A stretch of DNA of 64,000 bases from Lutraria lutraria (GCA_964023205.1 OZ026838.1:31089843-31153842), one strand, 5' to 3'; numbered from the stretch's first letter, positions 1 to 13,903 are shown. A program made the numbers and translations. The notes: generated from the sequence alone by a model not told the origin.

Positions 1-1417
1 ATAAACGCCCCCCCCCTGCAATTTTCGTAAAAAATCTACTCACCAATCTGAACACAAGATTTAATCCAAATCCATCCATTTCAATAAAAAAACAGAATCC
101 ATATATGCATAGTGCAATATAAGCAATTATAATGTAATACAAAATATGACAAACTTTCAAATCAGAATCATAACAAATTGTGTTTATGCTGAAACCATAA
201 AAATAAATATACAAAAAACATTTATCTTGAATGAGAAAATACACATGGAACTAATACCAAGCTAAATACATACCGCACAACCAATTATACTGTCTTAAAT
301 TCTGATAACATATAATCTCAAATACACAGATCCATTTAAAGTTGCATAAATGAAAGTATGATGAATAAACAGCACCATACATCTGTTTAGATATTTACAT
401 TAACAAATTGACTTTTTCACAATCTACTGATACTATTATAAATACCATGGTGGTCAACAATGTTTTTTAACTTTTATTACATCTAACAAGTCAGAAATCA
501 ATGGTAGATGTGCGATTATAGCCCATCCCTAACATGGACATTCTATCCTGTAATAAATAAGAAATGATGCTATAAAGAAATTAAACTGAGGACATAATTA
601 ATAAACAAGATTAATTCATAAATACCTAGAGCTGTAAATACTTAACAGGTGTAACCGTAAACAAAAACAAAACAACTGCTTTCAATTATTAATACAGACA
701 TTTATAATTTCATTAGACCAAAAGCATTAGAATTAATAAACAAACTCGCAACCTTGAAAATTAATCTACAATTATCATTTGTAAAAAAATACAAAATTTG
801 ATTAAATTAAGTATGAAACTTGTACATTCGTTGCAGTTTCTTTACAACAATTCCTATAAATAGAAAAAGTATGTCATTACACACCAAATCTGATATGATT
901 AACACCATTCAAAAAATCTGTGTTAAAAATATATCAAAAAGTATTTTATGAAGATTGTTCGATTTATTAAGATAAGCAACCAATGACAAGCACATTAGTA
1001 TGATGTATTATGGTATAAATATGAACAGTCACAAAGAGGAATGAGCAATTTATCATATTGCAAATATTAATGTAAAAATCAGTATAAAGTGCCTTTCAAT
1101 GAAAAATCTTAACCTATACCATCAACATTTTAACTCACAGTTACAGAAATTTAATATACAAACAAAATAATTTTATGTATTGCTTAAATAATATGAATGC
1201 GTCTACTACTTAAATATACACTAAACACTAGTTTTGATTTTAGCAAATTAGCATAATGATGGTCTTTCAGAACAATAACATTATTAATAAAAAATGAAAA
1301 TGGAAGTTTAAACATGATTGTGTTCTGATAAATTTTCTATCATGATCTTAGTAAGTTAACAATGGAGTAAAAATGGAGTAAATTAATTATGATTTTTGCT
1401 CATACAAAACATAAACA
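1..1417. other. AT-rich non-coding stretch downstream of the FAM151-like gene
   Basis: No open frame with coding character is visible. It begins with a 9-base C run at 8-16 and is otherwise A/T-rich. Because the FAM151-like gene ends at 1418 on the minus strand, part of this stretch is probably its 3' UTR, but I could not choose among the many minus-strand AATAAA/ATTAAA-like words. Confidence 0.5.
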
Positions 1418-4400
1418 CTATGACTTGTATTTCAGAGTTAATTCATCCAGTATAGCAGTTCTTTTACTGTCTTCAAGTTTGACAATAAATGGATGCTCAA
1501 CTTCAAGACCACCTACTTCAGCTGGAATGGCTACTGTCATCACTGCTGGTATACGATCACTTGGTTTAGAACTTTCTAGCGTAAAACAATCATGCATGAC
1601 AGTGACAGTAAATACCACATCTTTTCCATTGTCCACAACACTGAATCTGTAGCAGTTTGCAGAACCAGGCGTCATTCTCTGAGATTCACGGAATGATGGT
1701 CCTGGAAGATTGCTTCCTTCCACAACTATCTCCCCATCAATACCAATAAAACATTTGATACCTTTAATGTTCTCAAAGTCCATGTATGATGATGTACGAA
1801 CAAATATACTGAGACCAGTGTGGCCTATCTCTGCTTGCAGACCTTTACGATCAAGAAACTGCACACGCCCCTGTACTTTGAGATTCCCAGTTGGTTTATA
1901 TTTAGCCTTTGTCACCATGTAAACTGCCCGACTTTGTAATACCACAGCCTCAGTACTAGCCAATATTGAATGAGGCTCCATATGGAATCCCATCTTGACC
2001 CAAGCCTCAGGTCTAAACATTAATGTGTCCCTTATTTCAACTCTAGGATCTAATTTCTGACCAGATATGTCTCTATTTTCTTTCAAAAACACCTCCAATT
2101 TTTCATTTGTGAGATCAAAGAATGACTTTTGGGGTGGAAATATATAACTGACATGCATCAGATCTTCTTGATAGTGATCATCAAGATCTTGGGGATTTTG
2201 CCAGACAAGAAGTCGAGCTCTAGTGTTATCAATCAACCATTTTAACTGCGGTACTGAGTTCTGTAAGAATGAAGCTCTAGCGGAGAAGACAATAGGTGGT
2301 TCAATCTCCAGTTTGTGTATGATGTAATACATGTCTAATACCATGTTCCATGTATATCCACTCTGACTGAGATCAGTATGATGTCCAGTGGTCCAGCCTA
2401 GAGATAATGTACACTCCTTGAACATCTTACGAATTATCTTAACAAATCTGGTAGCTTCAACCCTTGGCTGACCTCCCAAAGGACCTTGTAAAACATTACC
2501 ATGTATCCATATAGGAACCTTTAACTGAAAATAGAACAAAACACAAATTTATATTCACACACCTTGATAAATTCCTGTATTTCACTCACAGGTTATAAAT
2601 GTATTCTTTCAACCCTGACAACATGTACTTCTAAACTTCTCAATTTTCTCATAATTAGCAGCATAATTGGCAAACATTTGTTGGTGATTTTCAAACATGC
2701 ATTCAAGTCTGGACTTGAAGAAATCAGGGAAATTAGTACAGGACCATGTTGGTTTTTAAATTATCATTATGAAAGATTTACTGCCCTTAGTTGTTTCTAA
2801 TTGCTATAATTGTCTCTGGTAAACAATTCAATTTCAGATTTTTACTTGTCTACAGCCATGGAAAATTTTGATTGAGTTCTACACGGGTGTATAAGAAGCA
2901 CCCGATTTGGAAGTAAAAACATGAGTCTTATACAGTGATTACTGTAAATGATTTGTCTGTTACAATACTGCTTAAGTTATTATACATTGGACTTGAATAT
3001 GTAAGAATAAAAAAAGTTAAGTTTAAGTAATGTAGAAAATCTTAAAAAGTAGTCACTGGAATAAATCAGTGTTGACAAAAAGACTTTAAGTACCTCTTCC
3101 TTCTTATCCTTCAGTTTTTGTAATGTCAATTCAACAGCATCAATATCCTGAAAGTCAAGCTTTATACCCTTGGTGTTAGCTTTGATTATTTCACTTAACC
3201 ATGTATCAAAGGTTACTTCACTGTTAATATCTGGAAACTGGGCCATGACAGGAACCAGTTCCTGGTCTTTAGTACCTTGTCCTCTTAACATGACATCAGC
3301 TTCTATCATGTGAACATCATCTATAAAACAGTAATTCATATAACCCAAAGACACTAAAATTATTAATGTTTTCTATTTATAAGAAGCTTATATAGCATGG
3401 TATTTCAATTATCATATTATAATGCATTTCATGTGTTGTGAGTTAAGAAATAGATATCTTACTACATACAATGATTAGATACTTTAAGCAGCAAATCACT
3501 AATGAACAAACACATAATTATTTGAATCTATGTATACGAAATATGAAATGAATTCAAAGGTACTAAATTAATTTTCAGAAATATTTAAATATAAATAATG
3601 AACAACAGAAAATAAAATAATTCCTCACTACTATATAAAGCTCTTTCCAATTTGTCCAGTGTATTGACACCATGAGCCCATTTAATGTTTGATCCGTCAT
3701 TCTCAGAATCAGGGTAGAATGCAAGAATATCAGCATCATTGCCTAACTCCAGCATGCCTATCTTTTCACGTAGAAACTTTGGGTACAAACCTAAACAAAT
3801 ATAACAAACAAACCATTTAGAGGCAAATGATTAAACAGTCTGCACAAAAAATTGAACAACAGTTCTTTAACTATACTTTGCAAAGAAATTGTAGTCAGAA
3901 TGGAAGGTATATATCCTGACCATTTTCAAATAAAATTCACCACTTTGTTTGTTTTCAATTCTTTAACTTTAAAAAATGAAGAATGTTGGCTGAAATATCA
4001 TTTTCGGCTGGCTCCATTCTTCGAAGGTGTTGCACCATTTTTCCACACCAACTTTTCAATTTGTTCCCTATTTTGTTTGCAAACTTGAACAGAAGGTATG
4101 AATTAATTATGAACCTTCTGACTGGATCAGACTACACATTTATAAGAAAGATCTTATTGTCCCATAAAATTTAAATATTATCAAGAAAAATGTAATCAGT
4201 ACAATGTCAAATCATTACTATTTTTTTATGATATTACAGCCCTTTTTACTGTTTTGGGGAACTGGTATTGGGTCACTTTGAACTTGATGAGAGAAATTTG
4301 AGTCATGAAAAATTGAATTCTGAGATTTTTTTTAATTATGGGGAATTTTTTCTCCCAGTGGGAAAAATATATACGGTACCTTATTACTAGAGGAACGGGG

Positions 4401-4951
4401 GAGAATACCGGACCCAAAAATGGCATAAAGGGTCTGCATTATCATTATATGTAGTTTTGGACACCTGACAATCTCTCACTCTACTAACACCCCACACATG
4501 ACCATTATATTCCTCGAGGACTGCTTGCAATTATCTGAGATGATGTTGATAAATCATGACATTCTATTTAACTTCTCCAATGTTTATCATATAAGCATAT
4601 GGAATAATGGATGCAAATGAATAACCACCCACTTTGACATTGGTGTAAAGAACCCTTCTATTTCCCTGGATAGATAGAAAATGCCAACCTTTAAATAGCA
4701 ATGACAAGTGAAAACACACAGTTCTGGAAATTTCTTCCAGAAGAACCATTACCCCACCCATAAAAAATTTGCAGAGAAACAAATTTACCTCCATTTATAT
4801 AAACCCAAAGAATCAGTAACACGCCAAAAAAGACAGTTCTTGTTACAATATGCCTTTTAATCTGCGGATTTTTCAAGATGCGCTGTAAAATCTCGACGTC
4901 TTTCTTAGGGTTCACCTCAATTTGGAGAGAATCATACCAACTTTTCGCCAT
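1418..4951 (-). CDS. FAM151: FAM151 (menorin-like) single-pass membrane protein, 4 exons, 552 aa
   Basis: Exons, read on the minus strand, are 4951-4789, 3790-3629, 3320-3094 and 2524-1418, with GT-AG borders and phases 1, 1 and 0. The start is the ATG at 4951 (AACAAACATGG context). An in-frame GTG lies 24 bases upstream but is not needed. Residues 35-52 form one hydrophobic segment after a charged cytoplasmic stretch, so a type II signal anchor is likely. The body has FAM151/menorin landmarks: LGNDADILAFYPDSEND, IKWAHGVN, MIEADVMLRG, KGIKLDFQDIDAVE, PIWIHGNVLQGP and TLSLGWTT. The length is close to FAM151A (about 585 aa) and far above FAM151B (about 276 aa), and the N-terminal anchor also points to the A form. 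Nematode menorin acts outside the cell in dendrite patterning; the biochemical role is not settled. The exon 2 donor (A|GTGAGG) is chosen over a nearby GTAGTG because it keeps the frame. The last exon alone encodes two thirds of the protein. Confidence 0.88.
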
Positions 4952-4975
4952 GTTTGTTTGTTTGTTTCCGCTCAC

Positions 4976-6503
4976 AACTACAGAATGGTTTGCCTTTATT
5001 CATGCTGAACGGTTCTACATTATGAACAATTTGTGAACCAGTCGATCAATTTAGACCAATAAACCCCAGACGAATATAAATCCACTTAATTTAACGTCGT
5101 CAGTCTGAAATGGTTTGCTGTATACATAATATATATATATACACAAGAACCTGAAATTTTATCCATATAACAAAAATAGGCCAAAAAAAAAACATAGTCC
5201 GAGCCTCGTTCATATAATACCTGTGGAATGTTAAATATTTTTCATTATTTATTTGACTCGGATATTTTTTAACATTTTATACATATAATATGTACATATA
5301 CTGTACAGTTATCTCGGACAGTATATGTTTTTGGATCTATTTTTTTTTTAATTTCAGGTTCCATACATGTACGTCGTCCAAGACATTCTGACACCAGAAC
5401 ATTTGGTGGGGACATATTAAAATATTAAAAACCATACAGTATGGCTATATTACATGATATGTAGAAGTAGAGACGTATAATAAGTCTCTGGTAGAAGTTA
5501 AAAATACACCATGAACTATAGAACAGATAAAAACATATATTGTGCTGGTTAGTAGAGAGAATTAAGACTGGTAGTGAAGCCTGGAAGACTATCACTTGCC
5601 TTTAGTGCTGTAAGGGAGGGCGTTCCAGTATCTGATTGTGCGAGGAAAGTAGCTGTTCATGTGGTAAAGTGCTCCAGTGTGAGAGATGACATGATTTAGA
5701 TTGTTGTGACTACTATACTACATAAATGTGATAATGATATGACTGGTGACTGGACAGTCATTTTTATCAAGTAAAAAGGTACACATCGACTATAACAGAC
5801 GTGTGTATATAAGTCCTTAAATTTGATGTTGACGGGATATTTTATTATTTTGTAATTAAGAACTGTATATAAGATGTATTAATTGGCCTGTGGCCTAAAA
5901 GATCTGTATGCATGTGTGATTAAAAAACCACCACGCTGACGATAATTTAAGAGTATTCTATCGCATGTTAAATTTAAGTGCATCTTGAAATGTTGATTGG
6001 AAGCTCAATATTAATGGGTGGTGAGTTTATATAGTTGCTGGGATCAATACGTGTGTACATACATATTGGTCCCAGATTTAGTTGTCATTTTATATGCGCA
6101 AATGACAAGATTGAGAGAGATTGCCATATACATGCAATTAAAAGAGGGCATCAATTGTGTTTGCTAGTAAATTGCGCACCATTGCGTTTAAAAAACAACA
6201 ACACTTAACACCAGTTAAAGTTTCGGCAACAGAGAAGATAAATGTTAGAAATAACAATTTTTATTGACGAACATATAAGACCATATAACAACAAAAACAC
6301 AGATGAGGAAAAACATCAATTGAATTAAAAAAACGCCAAACTTAAATAAATCAATAAATATGCGAACAGATTCGACTAGACTCTAACTCCTAGTCGCTCC
6401 GATTAGCTGACATTATCAATGTAAACTACTGTTCTCCTTGGAATGACGGCTCCTCAAAACGTACGTCCTCTTGTTTTTCCTGTTATAGTTCTCTCCAGGA
6501 ATA
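4976..6503. other. Intergenic region between two minus-strand genes
   Basis: It holds the presumed promoter of the FAM151-like gene just right of 4976, a short TA-rich tract near 5130-5145, and a decayed LINE fragment (5590-5735, listed separately). I see no other coding signal. Confidence 0.5.
5590..5735 (-). mobile_element. Decayed non-LTR retrotransposon fragment (C-terminal end of RT protein)
   Basis: On the minus strand an open stretch reads ...SHTGALYHMNSYFPRTIRYW and then NALP. The 'SYFPRTIRYWNALP' pattern is the familiar end of LINE reverse-transcriptase proteins (F-PRTIR-WN-LP). Two stops follow at once, so it is a fossil. The 3' UTR of the element probably continues towards 5330, but its limit is unclear. 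Confidence 0.65.
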
Positions 6504-6509
6504 TTTATT
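6504..6509 (-). terminator. AATAAA poly(A) signal of the 927-aa gene
   Basis: TTTATT on the plus strand reads AATAAA on the minus strand, 64 bases after the TGA stop at 6573. The position is suitable for the 3' end of the gene to its right. Confidence 0.5.
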
Positions 6510-6572
6510 TCCGATCCTATTTATGCACATGTGCAATGGTAACCGTTGGCATCCATTGGGCACATTTAGTCA

Positions 6573-9500
6573 TCAAACAATCTTTATCAAGCATGACTTT
6601 CTAGAAGTCCTTGTACTTTTTGATCGCTTTTGCTTCTTGTTCTGTGTTTGTCCAGTCGTGCGATTTCCATTTAGCACCTTTATTTGCTTTCCAGGGAGCA
6701 CGTGTGGTCTCTTTAACTTACGGGTGCTGTTGCTGCATTCTAAGGCTTTGTTTATTGGTTGACTCAAATCGGACGAATCGTACCAACCATATTCACTTGA
6801 TTCGCCAGAATTGATCCCTGTATTTAATGGTGTGCTCCATACTTGACTATCGCTGTCAGTTTGAACATCAGGCGCATCCAGCCAACCAACAGGAGTATCA
6901 CTAACTGAACTCTCTTTGGCTGACTCTGACCCGAACTCATTCGAACTTGACTGTGTGCTAGACACACTCATTGAACTAGCCGGACTTGATTCTAAATCTG
7001 AAGACAGATCGAAATAATCAATTATCTTAGGAGTGCATGTGTCATTCGTTTTGTCAAATGCTTTAAAATTGTTTATCATACCGTTGTTGTTTTTGTTTCT
7101 TTGATATTTAATGGTATCGTCGGAGCTATTGTATTTGGGATAGAACGTGGACCACGTGGCAGATTGTGTCATTGTGGGCGTTGGTGGCAACATAGTTGCC
7201 GAGTTATTATATCCAGTTTGTGAATGGTTCAAAGCTGAATCATACGGTGCATCGATAACCTGACATTCTCGGAAACTGGTATGCGCATCAAGAGGTGGCC
7301 CAGTGCTCCATCCATGGCTCTGTGACCAGTCATCAGGAGCAACATCGACAGCATATTGGAAATTAGATTTTTGTGGACACAACGGTTTAGCATGTTGGTG
7401 AGGAACACCATTAATATACCAAACTTCATCATCAAATTTTAAATCTTGTCCTATGCCATGTAATGTATTTACATTGATTAACTGTGATCTTTGCGCTGAC
7501 ACATCAGCCACTTCGCCAAATAGATAACCACCATCGCTGTTTCGGTTATCATCTACAAAATTTGTCGGCATTCCTCGATTGGCTCCATTTACTCGGCGCA
7601 TATTACTGAATGAACGTTGGTTATCATTAGCTGACTGCGAGTAAGAATGATATCCATTGCCACTAAGGGTGCTCCCGACTTCGCTACGTTGTTTGTAACA
7701 AGACTTTGGAAGTAACCCCGGAGTTTGAGAATTCGACTGCTCGCGATAGCTTGCGGATATGTTTGTGCAATGATCTTCATCTGCAGTGATTTTCACTTCA
7801 GTGAACTGACTCTGAAGAGATGACGACTCATCACATCTCTTCCCATTACGTTCGTAGGGTATTGGAACTGAATCGTCATGGATATACGCTGTTTGTTGTG
7901 GGACGTCTTGCCAAACGTTTTGTGACAAGGCATTCTGCTTATTTTGATATTCTCGCTTTTGATGGGACCAGAACATCGATGTTGTCAATTCAGGAACTAC
8001 AGGAAAATAACTCATTGGAAATTGATGAACATCAACATGCTTCATGTGATTCTTTGTCTGGCCTTTAGACGCATTCTGAAGAGTATTAAGAAACATTGAA
8101 TATTTTTAATGTTTGACCAATCCTGATTAACCAGTTCGACACAATATAGAGAAACGAGTGTTGCATAGTACATGTAGATACAAACGAACATACACAACTT
8201 AAAGTTGATTAATTTCGAAAACATTTCAAATGTACAATGCAGTATACAATTTTAATTCAGAAACTATACAATAAAATAAATATATACACATACGCACATA
8301 TACACACAACGTAATACAATCATACACATTTATTTATTATACCACTACCTTCAACGCTGTATAGTCGCCTGTTTCACCATTGGACCAAACATTGGAGTCT
8401 GTTCCAAGTGCCGACGATGTATTGACTTGACTGTACGGTTGTCTAGCTCGATTGTTCCCACCTTGGTTTACATTTTCACGTATCGTGTTGGTAGATTGGT
8501 GACCGTGATTGTCGTACTGATGGTATACGCTAGGAGCATGTCTGTGCGTTGTATGGTAACCATCCTGTCTGTGGATATCACTTTTCCCATTATTACAGTC
8601 TGAATTATGCATCATATTGCCAAACACGTCAACGTGTGGTTTAACCTCACCTGGAGTATCTGTAGGCATTACACCCTGGCAAACATCCGTTGTTCTAGCG
8701 GAAGGCGCCCATTCGCCAAAGTGTGAATTTGATACTGATGTTTGTGAATGTACGTTCTGTGCAGCATTGTTCGATTTTACATTATCTAACCATTTGTAAT
8801 CTTCCCTTGTCCAAAACACCTGCGTCGGTTCTATCTTTGCCCATAAATCCATGCACTCAGTTTTACCTCCGACAAAATCCGGAATTTCGAACTCCGCACC
8901 TAGCTTAGGTGACGTGGATCTAACAAGATTGTCCGCCGCCACGTCCCAAGTGTTTTGAGTCCACTCCAGTTCGCCTTGTCGGAGCTCTTCAAGACGCTGT
9001 TGATAATTTTTCAAATAGGAATTGGTAAATCCGGATGGATTCATGATGTCCATAAAGCAATTGTAAGTGTCCGGTCGGTATACGTCCGGGTTAGTATCAC
9101 TCCTTTCCTTTAACTGATCTGGAAGTAACCCGTCAAACTTCCTAAAAAGATGTATAACGAATTACACTTTATAAATTATAATCATGGACATAGTCACAAT
9201 AAACATACTTTACGGCATTTATTCATGCACATACCGATGAAGATAACATCCACGACTGTATCGCCATGGTAAATCATTTCTGTTTTTGAATTGCTAAATT
9301 GTTCACCCCTGAATTTGGCTCATTCAGAACTATTTCTGTGGCTCTCAGCAGTCCAGACGCACATACATGTATAATTATGTTACAATATCTAGACTTTACA
9401 TAATAACAGTAATATCATTGTGCAAGGAATTATGTACATTTGTACTTACAAACGAGGATCAAATGGATTGTTATAACGTACAACATTATCTTTCCACACA

Positions 9501-11455
9501 CATCCCTCCTGTCGACCATCTTCGAAGAAGGCGTTACAGATCTAAATACAAAAGTAAACAAATACGGGACTATCACTAGACTTTGAAAGTCAAGAATCAA
9601 TGACCTTAGAGGTCAAAATTCCAAGAGTTAAACTGAAATCTTAAGAGTCAAGGCGTTTTGATACAGTTTGGGTTTAGTTTACAGGTGTCAGTTATATGGA
9701 CATTAATTGCACCCACCCCCTAAAAAGAAAATTATGTAAAATCCTACATCTTGAATTCGGACAAGTTTGGAAGCCAAATTAAATCACGTGATACTAAGTT
9801 ATGGTTGAAAAGCATGTCTTATGGCTTATGAGCAAATACTCAAGCAATTAAATTTTCAATTCAGGAAAGTATAAGTTCACTTCACTTTTATTCAATATTG
9901 AAATATCAAGAACCAACTAAACCCCTTCTGTATTGTACAAAAAACGGGGTATTTCTTTTGTTTGTCGATCTCCCTCTCAAGTGGCAATATGACCCAGCGT
10001 AAACCCAAACGATAATTAAAAACAAATGAAATGAAGGCAATACTTTACATTAACGGTGGAACCATATGATAATATTGTATGTTCTGTCCAGTGACATAAG
10101 AGTAATTGTACATAGCCTCATAGACAGGGTAACTTTCACTTGAAGTCCGTTCAGAATGAAATAAAGATTACCACATTATCCGTTCCTGTCAAATGCTCAT
10201 GTGGTGGTAACTCCGCTCTGAGCATGGGATCTGTGTCGAACATGCCATCACTGTGAACAAATAATACACATACATGTATAATATCATAGTCAGCATTTTT
10301 TTAAACAAAATTGTTACAGCATTGTATATATACAAGTAGTATGAATGCACACCTCAAATATCGAACACATTTTAATTTCAATGGATGTGATAAGGAATTC
10401 GTCCATTCCTAATGAAGTTTTCTCAATTATAGAATTGAACCATTTCATCAATTAGTAACTAATATCATGCTCGATGCGCATTCGCCATGCATTATTTTAT
10501 GAACTACATATAAACATCGTAATTAAAATTGTATTGCTACATGTATATAGAAACGATACGTGTGTAATAGGAAGAGGTCGCGAACCCGTGACCCCCTGCT
10601 TGTAAGTCAGATACTCTACCAACTGAGCCAATCGGACTGTTTATATCACAGCCATTTTATAAATACATATGTACAAATACTATACACCATACGGCACATT
10701 ATTTACTCCTTCCTTTTTCTCAAGAAAGTTATAGCGACAACCACGGGCTCTTTAGACTTAACCCAGTCTTTTCTTCATCCTAGCTCCGGGATACAAAGGC
10801 TAGTCACACACTCACGGCACCAAATGTAATAGGAGGAGGAAAATAATGTACCCGATGCGGGTTCGAAGTCGCGACCTCCTAGCTGCTTGCAAGTCAGATG
10901 CTCTACCAAATGACCTAACAGGGTTGTAATATCACAGCCAATTATAAATACAAATACTATATATACCATGATACTGCTAAACTTGACAAAACATAACGTT
11001 TTATCAATTAGTAACTAATATCATGATCTATGCGGATCCATCATACATATAAAGTTTACGAACTGTATATACATGTATAACCAACATGTATTAGTGGGCC
11101 TATACTACATGTACGCCGAAACGATACGTATGACCTACCTCTCTTTTGCATGAACCCGTTGATTTTCTGATTGCTCCTTATTACCATTACACTGTTTGCT
11201 ATTATAACCATTACTTATACCCTCACGACAGTTAGCAGATTTAAATTCTTTTGTTTGTATTTCAAATAAATCTCCATCTGCCAACTTTATTTTCGTAACA
11301 AGTTTTGAAATGATTGATGATAACTCGTTTGTTCGCCATATTTCATTCAGTTGATTGTTTCGTACAAATTCATCAGTCCTCGATAGTTCGATATTCTCTG
11401 TGTTTGCATTAAAATCATATCCAAAATCTATTTTATTTGGCAAAAACGTCGCCAT
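6573..11455 (-). CDS. Unrecognised Asn/Ser/Gln-rich protein, 5 exons, 927 aa
   Basis: Exons on the minus strand are 11455-11139, 10250-10172, 9541-9450, 9141-8349 and 8075-6573. All introns are GT-AG, and the phases (2, 0, 2, 0) join without a stop. The start ATG sits in AACATGG. I do not recognise the protein. Residues 1-105 are mildly structured and charged. Residues 106-240 carry conserved-looking segments (CNAFFEDGRQEGCVW, FDGLLPDQLKERSDTNPDVY, PSGFTNSYLKNYQQRLEELR), and the WTQNTWDVAADNLV and FWTREDYKWLDN stretches follow. The remainder is low-complexity Ser/Asn/Gln/Gly with scattered Trp, ending in a strongly basic tail (KLKRPHVLPGKQIKV, KKQKRSKSTRTSRKSC) that could be a nuclear or RNA-binding signal. 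No signal peptide or membrane segment is seen. A regulatory or RNA-associated protein is a guess. If the last intron is retained, exon 4 ends early at the stop at 8337-8339. Confidence 0.8.
10555..10680 (-). mobile_element. tRNA-derived SINE copy (intron 1 of the 927-aa gene)
   Basis: The minus strand has a box A-like GGCTCAGTTGGTAGAGT and a box B-like GGTTCGCGACC around a tRNA-like anticodon loop (CTTACAA, Val-UAC-like). The two ends do not pair as an acceptor stem, so it is not a working tRNA. The flanking 'atatcacagcc...ataaatacaaatactata' is shared with the copy 0.27 kb to the right. Confidence 0.65.
10820..10965 (-). mobile_element. Second tRNA-derived SINE copy, same family and orientation
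   Basis: The minus strand reads a box A-like GGTCATTTGGTAGAGC and a box B-like stretch ending CTTCGAACCC, with a CTTGCAA loop (Ala-UGC-like). The 'gtaataggagga' right flank and 'atatcacagcc' left flank match the copy at 10555-10680, so the two lie head to tail in one intron. Confidence 0.65.
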
Positions 11456-11492
11456 GTTATTATTTAGTTATTTGCTATTGACGCCATTTTAA

Positions 11493-11500
11493 TGACGTCA
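11493..11500. promoter_or_regulatory. CRE palindrome TGACGTCA upstream of the 927-aa gene
   Basis: A perfect TGACGTCA lies 38 bases upstream of the start ATG, and a half site (TACGTCA) lies near 11590. Full CRE sites close to a start are known CREB/CREM/ATF targets; use here is inference. Confidence 0.4.
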
Positions 11501-13850
11501 CATTGTATACAACGTTGGTACACAATGTCATGGCTCCTCAGACGTAACGTTATGGAGGGAAATCAAAATACATTGAGATGCGCGCCTTCTTACGTCAGGT
11601 AGATCTACTTACTACATTTCGTATTCACCATTCCCACACTGTACGCATTTACATATTGTTAGTTAATTATTATGAAAAGTGATTATTAAATTCTCCCAGA
11701 ATGTTATTAATAGCTCATCTAGGTAATGATGGTCTATTTCTAATTTACATAGGCATCATGTCTGTTTTGTGTGCCGGTTATGTACATGTAAGTTATAAAT
11801 AAAATAAAAATAAGCCGAATTGAAGATCAATGTATATGACTCAGTCGTGTATAAATATCACCAATTTGAATGTAACTGATTTTAGGCAGACTGGGACAAC
11901 TACGAATATGTTGGACGAGAGAAAAATATTTTACTGACAAAAATAATATTATGTGCCTATAACCTTGTTAAACTCTATTCATGTACATTATGATGGGAAA
12001 ATGCGAATTTTATAAATGGGCTAAACAATTTTATGGTGTGTTTTAATATTACTTTTTTGTTAAACTAGTAAAAATGTCCAGTGGTGTTAAAATAATAACT
12101 CTGTTGATGTATGCATGGTCGCAGCTGTTCAATATAAAAAACATGTAAGAATTTATTTTCTGCAATAGTTTATTTAGCATAGTGTAAAGGGTATTATGAA
12201 TATACATTCACGTATTTTATTTAAAAAAAGGAACAACAAATAATACATCCGAAATTTAAAGCACGGATTACGAAGTTTGTTGTTTAATTCGGAATACGTG
12301 AAATCACTAATTACGTACATTCCCTGTAACATACTATAGTATATATATAATCAAACGTGTCTAGCATGCTCAAAGAGTACCTTCAGCAGTGCTAAATTTT
12401 TTATAGTATTTTTTTTATTGATTGTGAGTCTCATTCGTATATAAATATAAATGTAGCAACAGTTGGAAGTGTAGTTGAACCGGAAAACTCGATTGTCGAA
12501 GACCGAACCGCTGAAATTGACCCATGTAGTTTTTAAACCGAACCAATGATTTTTCACCTATGGTTACGCGTACACAAATCCCATAATCCGACGCGCGTAA
12601 ACAAATCAGTGCTACTTTCGTTTCACCTATACTTTACATTATCTTAAGGTAAGCGTTTTAAATCATTTTAATCCATCTTGTGCTTTATGACCTAACTTAT
12701 ACTTTGGTTTCGTGTTTCATTTATATACTTACACAGAGGGTTTAACCACATTTGGCAATTATTCCTTCTCAAGGGGATTAAACGGGCTGTATCGTAATAC
12801 CGGCCCCTTTCCAACAATTAATTCAACCCTCGTACACAGTAAAACCAATCAAATGTTTAACTTGTCATTCAATTACCACGACATCATAATGTGGTCTGAA
12901 GTGACAATTATTTCCCATTCATGAAGTCACGTGCATGATGAAATTTACACTAACTAAATACTGATTTTGATCAACTTGACTTAACAGAATGTTCAATTAA
13001 TCTATTAAAGCAATGTATTTAGTTACACTTATAAGATCGGATGTAGACTATAGGCACTAAATAGAGTCCACATAAAGTGTTTTTTTAAGATTTCTTAAGG
13101 TAAGTTACTTTATGAGGAAAACTTGTTAATTGCTTGACAAATAAAAGATACATGTACATGTATATGAATTTGTTTTTCGACTTAAATATAGAATCGATAG
13201 AATGCAGATATATATAATACTAGTAGATAACTCATTAAACTTATCAGTTGAAAATCAATCACGAGTGTGATGTTTGTATCATTAACTTGATAGCACGACA
13301 AAAATGCATCATTCATACACGGTCACTATATCATGATATATTATGTCTTAATACAGAAGTCAGTATAAATCAGACTACTGACACCCATCTTATAAAATTA
13401 TGTGGATATAACAAGACAATGTCGGTATGCTGATTGAATGAGTTTTACAAGCATAATAGAGAGAGAATTATCCAGTTTTAATAAGGGTGATATTAACTGA
13501 ACTGTATCATAGGTATCTCCTGGGACCAATATACCATGGTATCCGTCCAACCAGGTAGTTTTATTTAAATAAAACTACCGCCGCTGCTCCAACTCGAATG
13601 AAAGATATCTCAACAACTGTAACACCAGATGACATTGCATGCATAATAGTATTCATTCAACGACATAACAATTCGGAACGAAGGTATTATATATTAATAA
13701 TCTGTATAAATCCACAGACTGTAAAAACTATTGAATTATAGAAAAGTATCTAATGGTTGTGCCCATGTTTATTTGTTTTAAGGTATTGTTTTCAAATCAT
13801 AATTCTTGACTTGTCTTCGTATATTTGATTGGTTTTGTATCAATTACAGA
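11501..13850. other. Intergenic and probable 5' region of the nucleoredoxin-like gene
   Basis: No coding frame stands out. Two strong donor-like sites (CTTAAG|GTAAGC at 12648/12649 and CTTAAG|GTAAGT at 13099/13100) precede an acceptor-like 'aattacag' ending near 13850, 54 bases before the NXNL2-like ATG. This would fit 5' UTR exons, but it is not proven. A perfect 26-base palindrome lies at 13554-13579. Confidence 0.4.
13554..13579. repeat. Perfect 26-base palindrome
   Basis: GGTAGTTTTATTT is followed at once by its exact reverse complement, centred on TTTAAA with no loop. Confidence 0.85.
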
Positions 13851-13903
13851 TGAGAAACTGAATAACTGAATGAGACATTGGTCAGACCACTCAGCTAAGA
13901 AAG

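Noticed and set aside
1389..1922. Plus-strand ORFs of 87 and 70 codons
   Set aside because: Antisense of the FAM151-like last exon.
6523..6814. Plus-strand ORFs of 79 and 67 codons
   Set aside because: Antisense of the last exon of the 927-aa gene.
10555..10965. Genuine tRNA genes
   Set aside because: Box A and box B are present, but the acceptor ends do not pair and the copies share SINE flanks. The same reasoning applies at 29.4, 37.1, 39.6, 51.1 and 54.9 kb.
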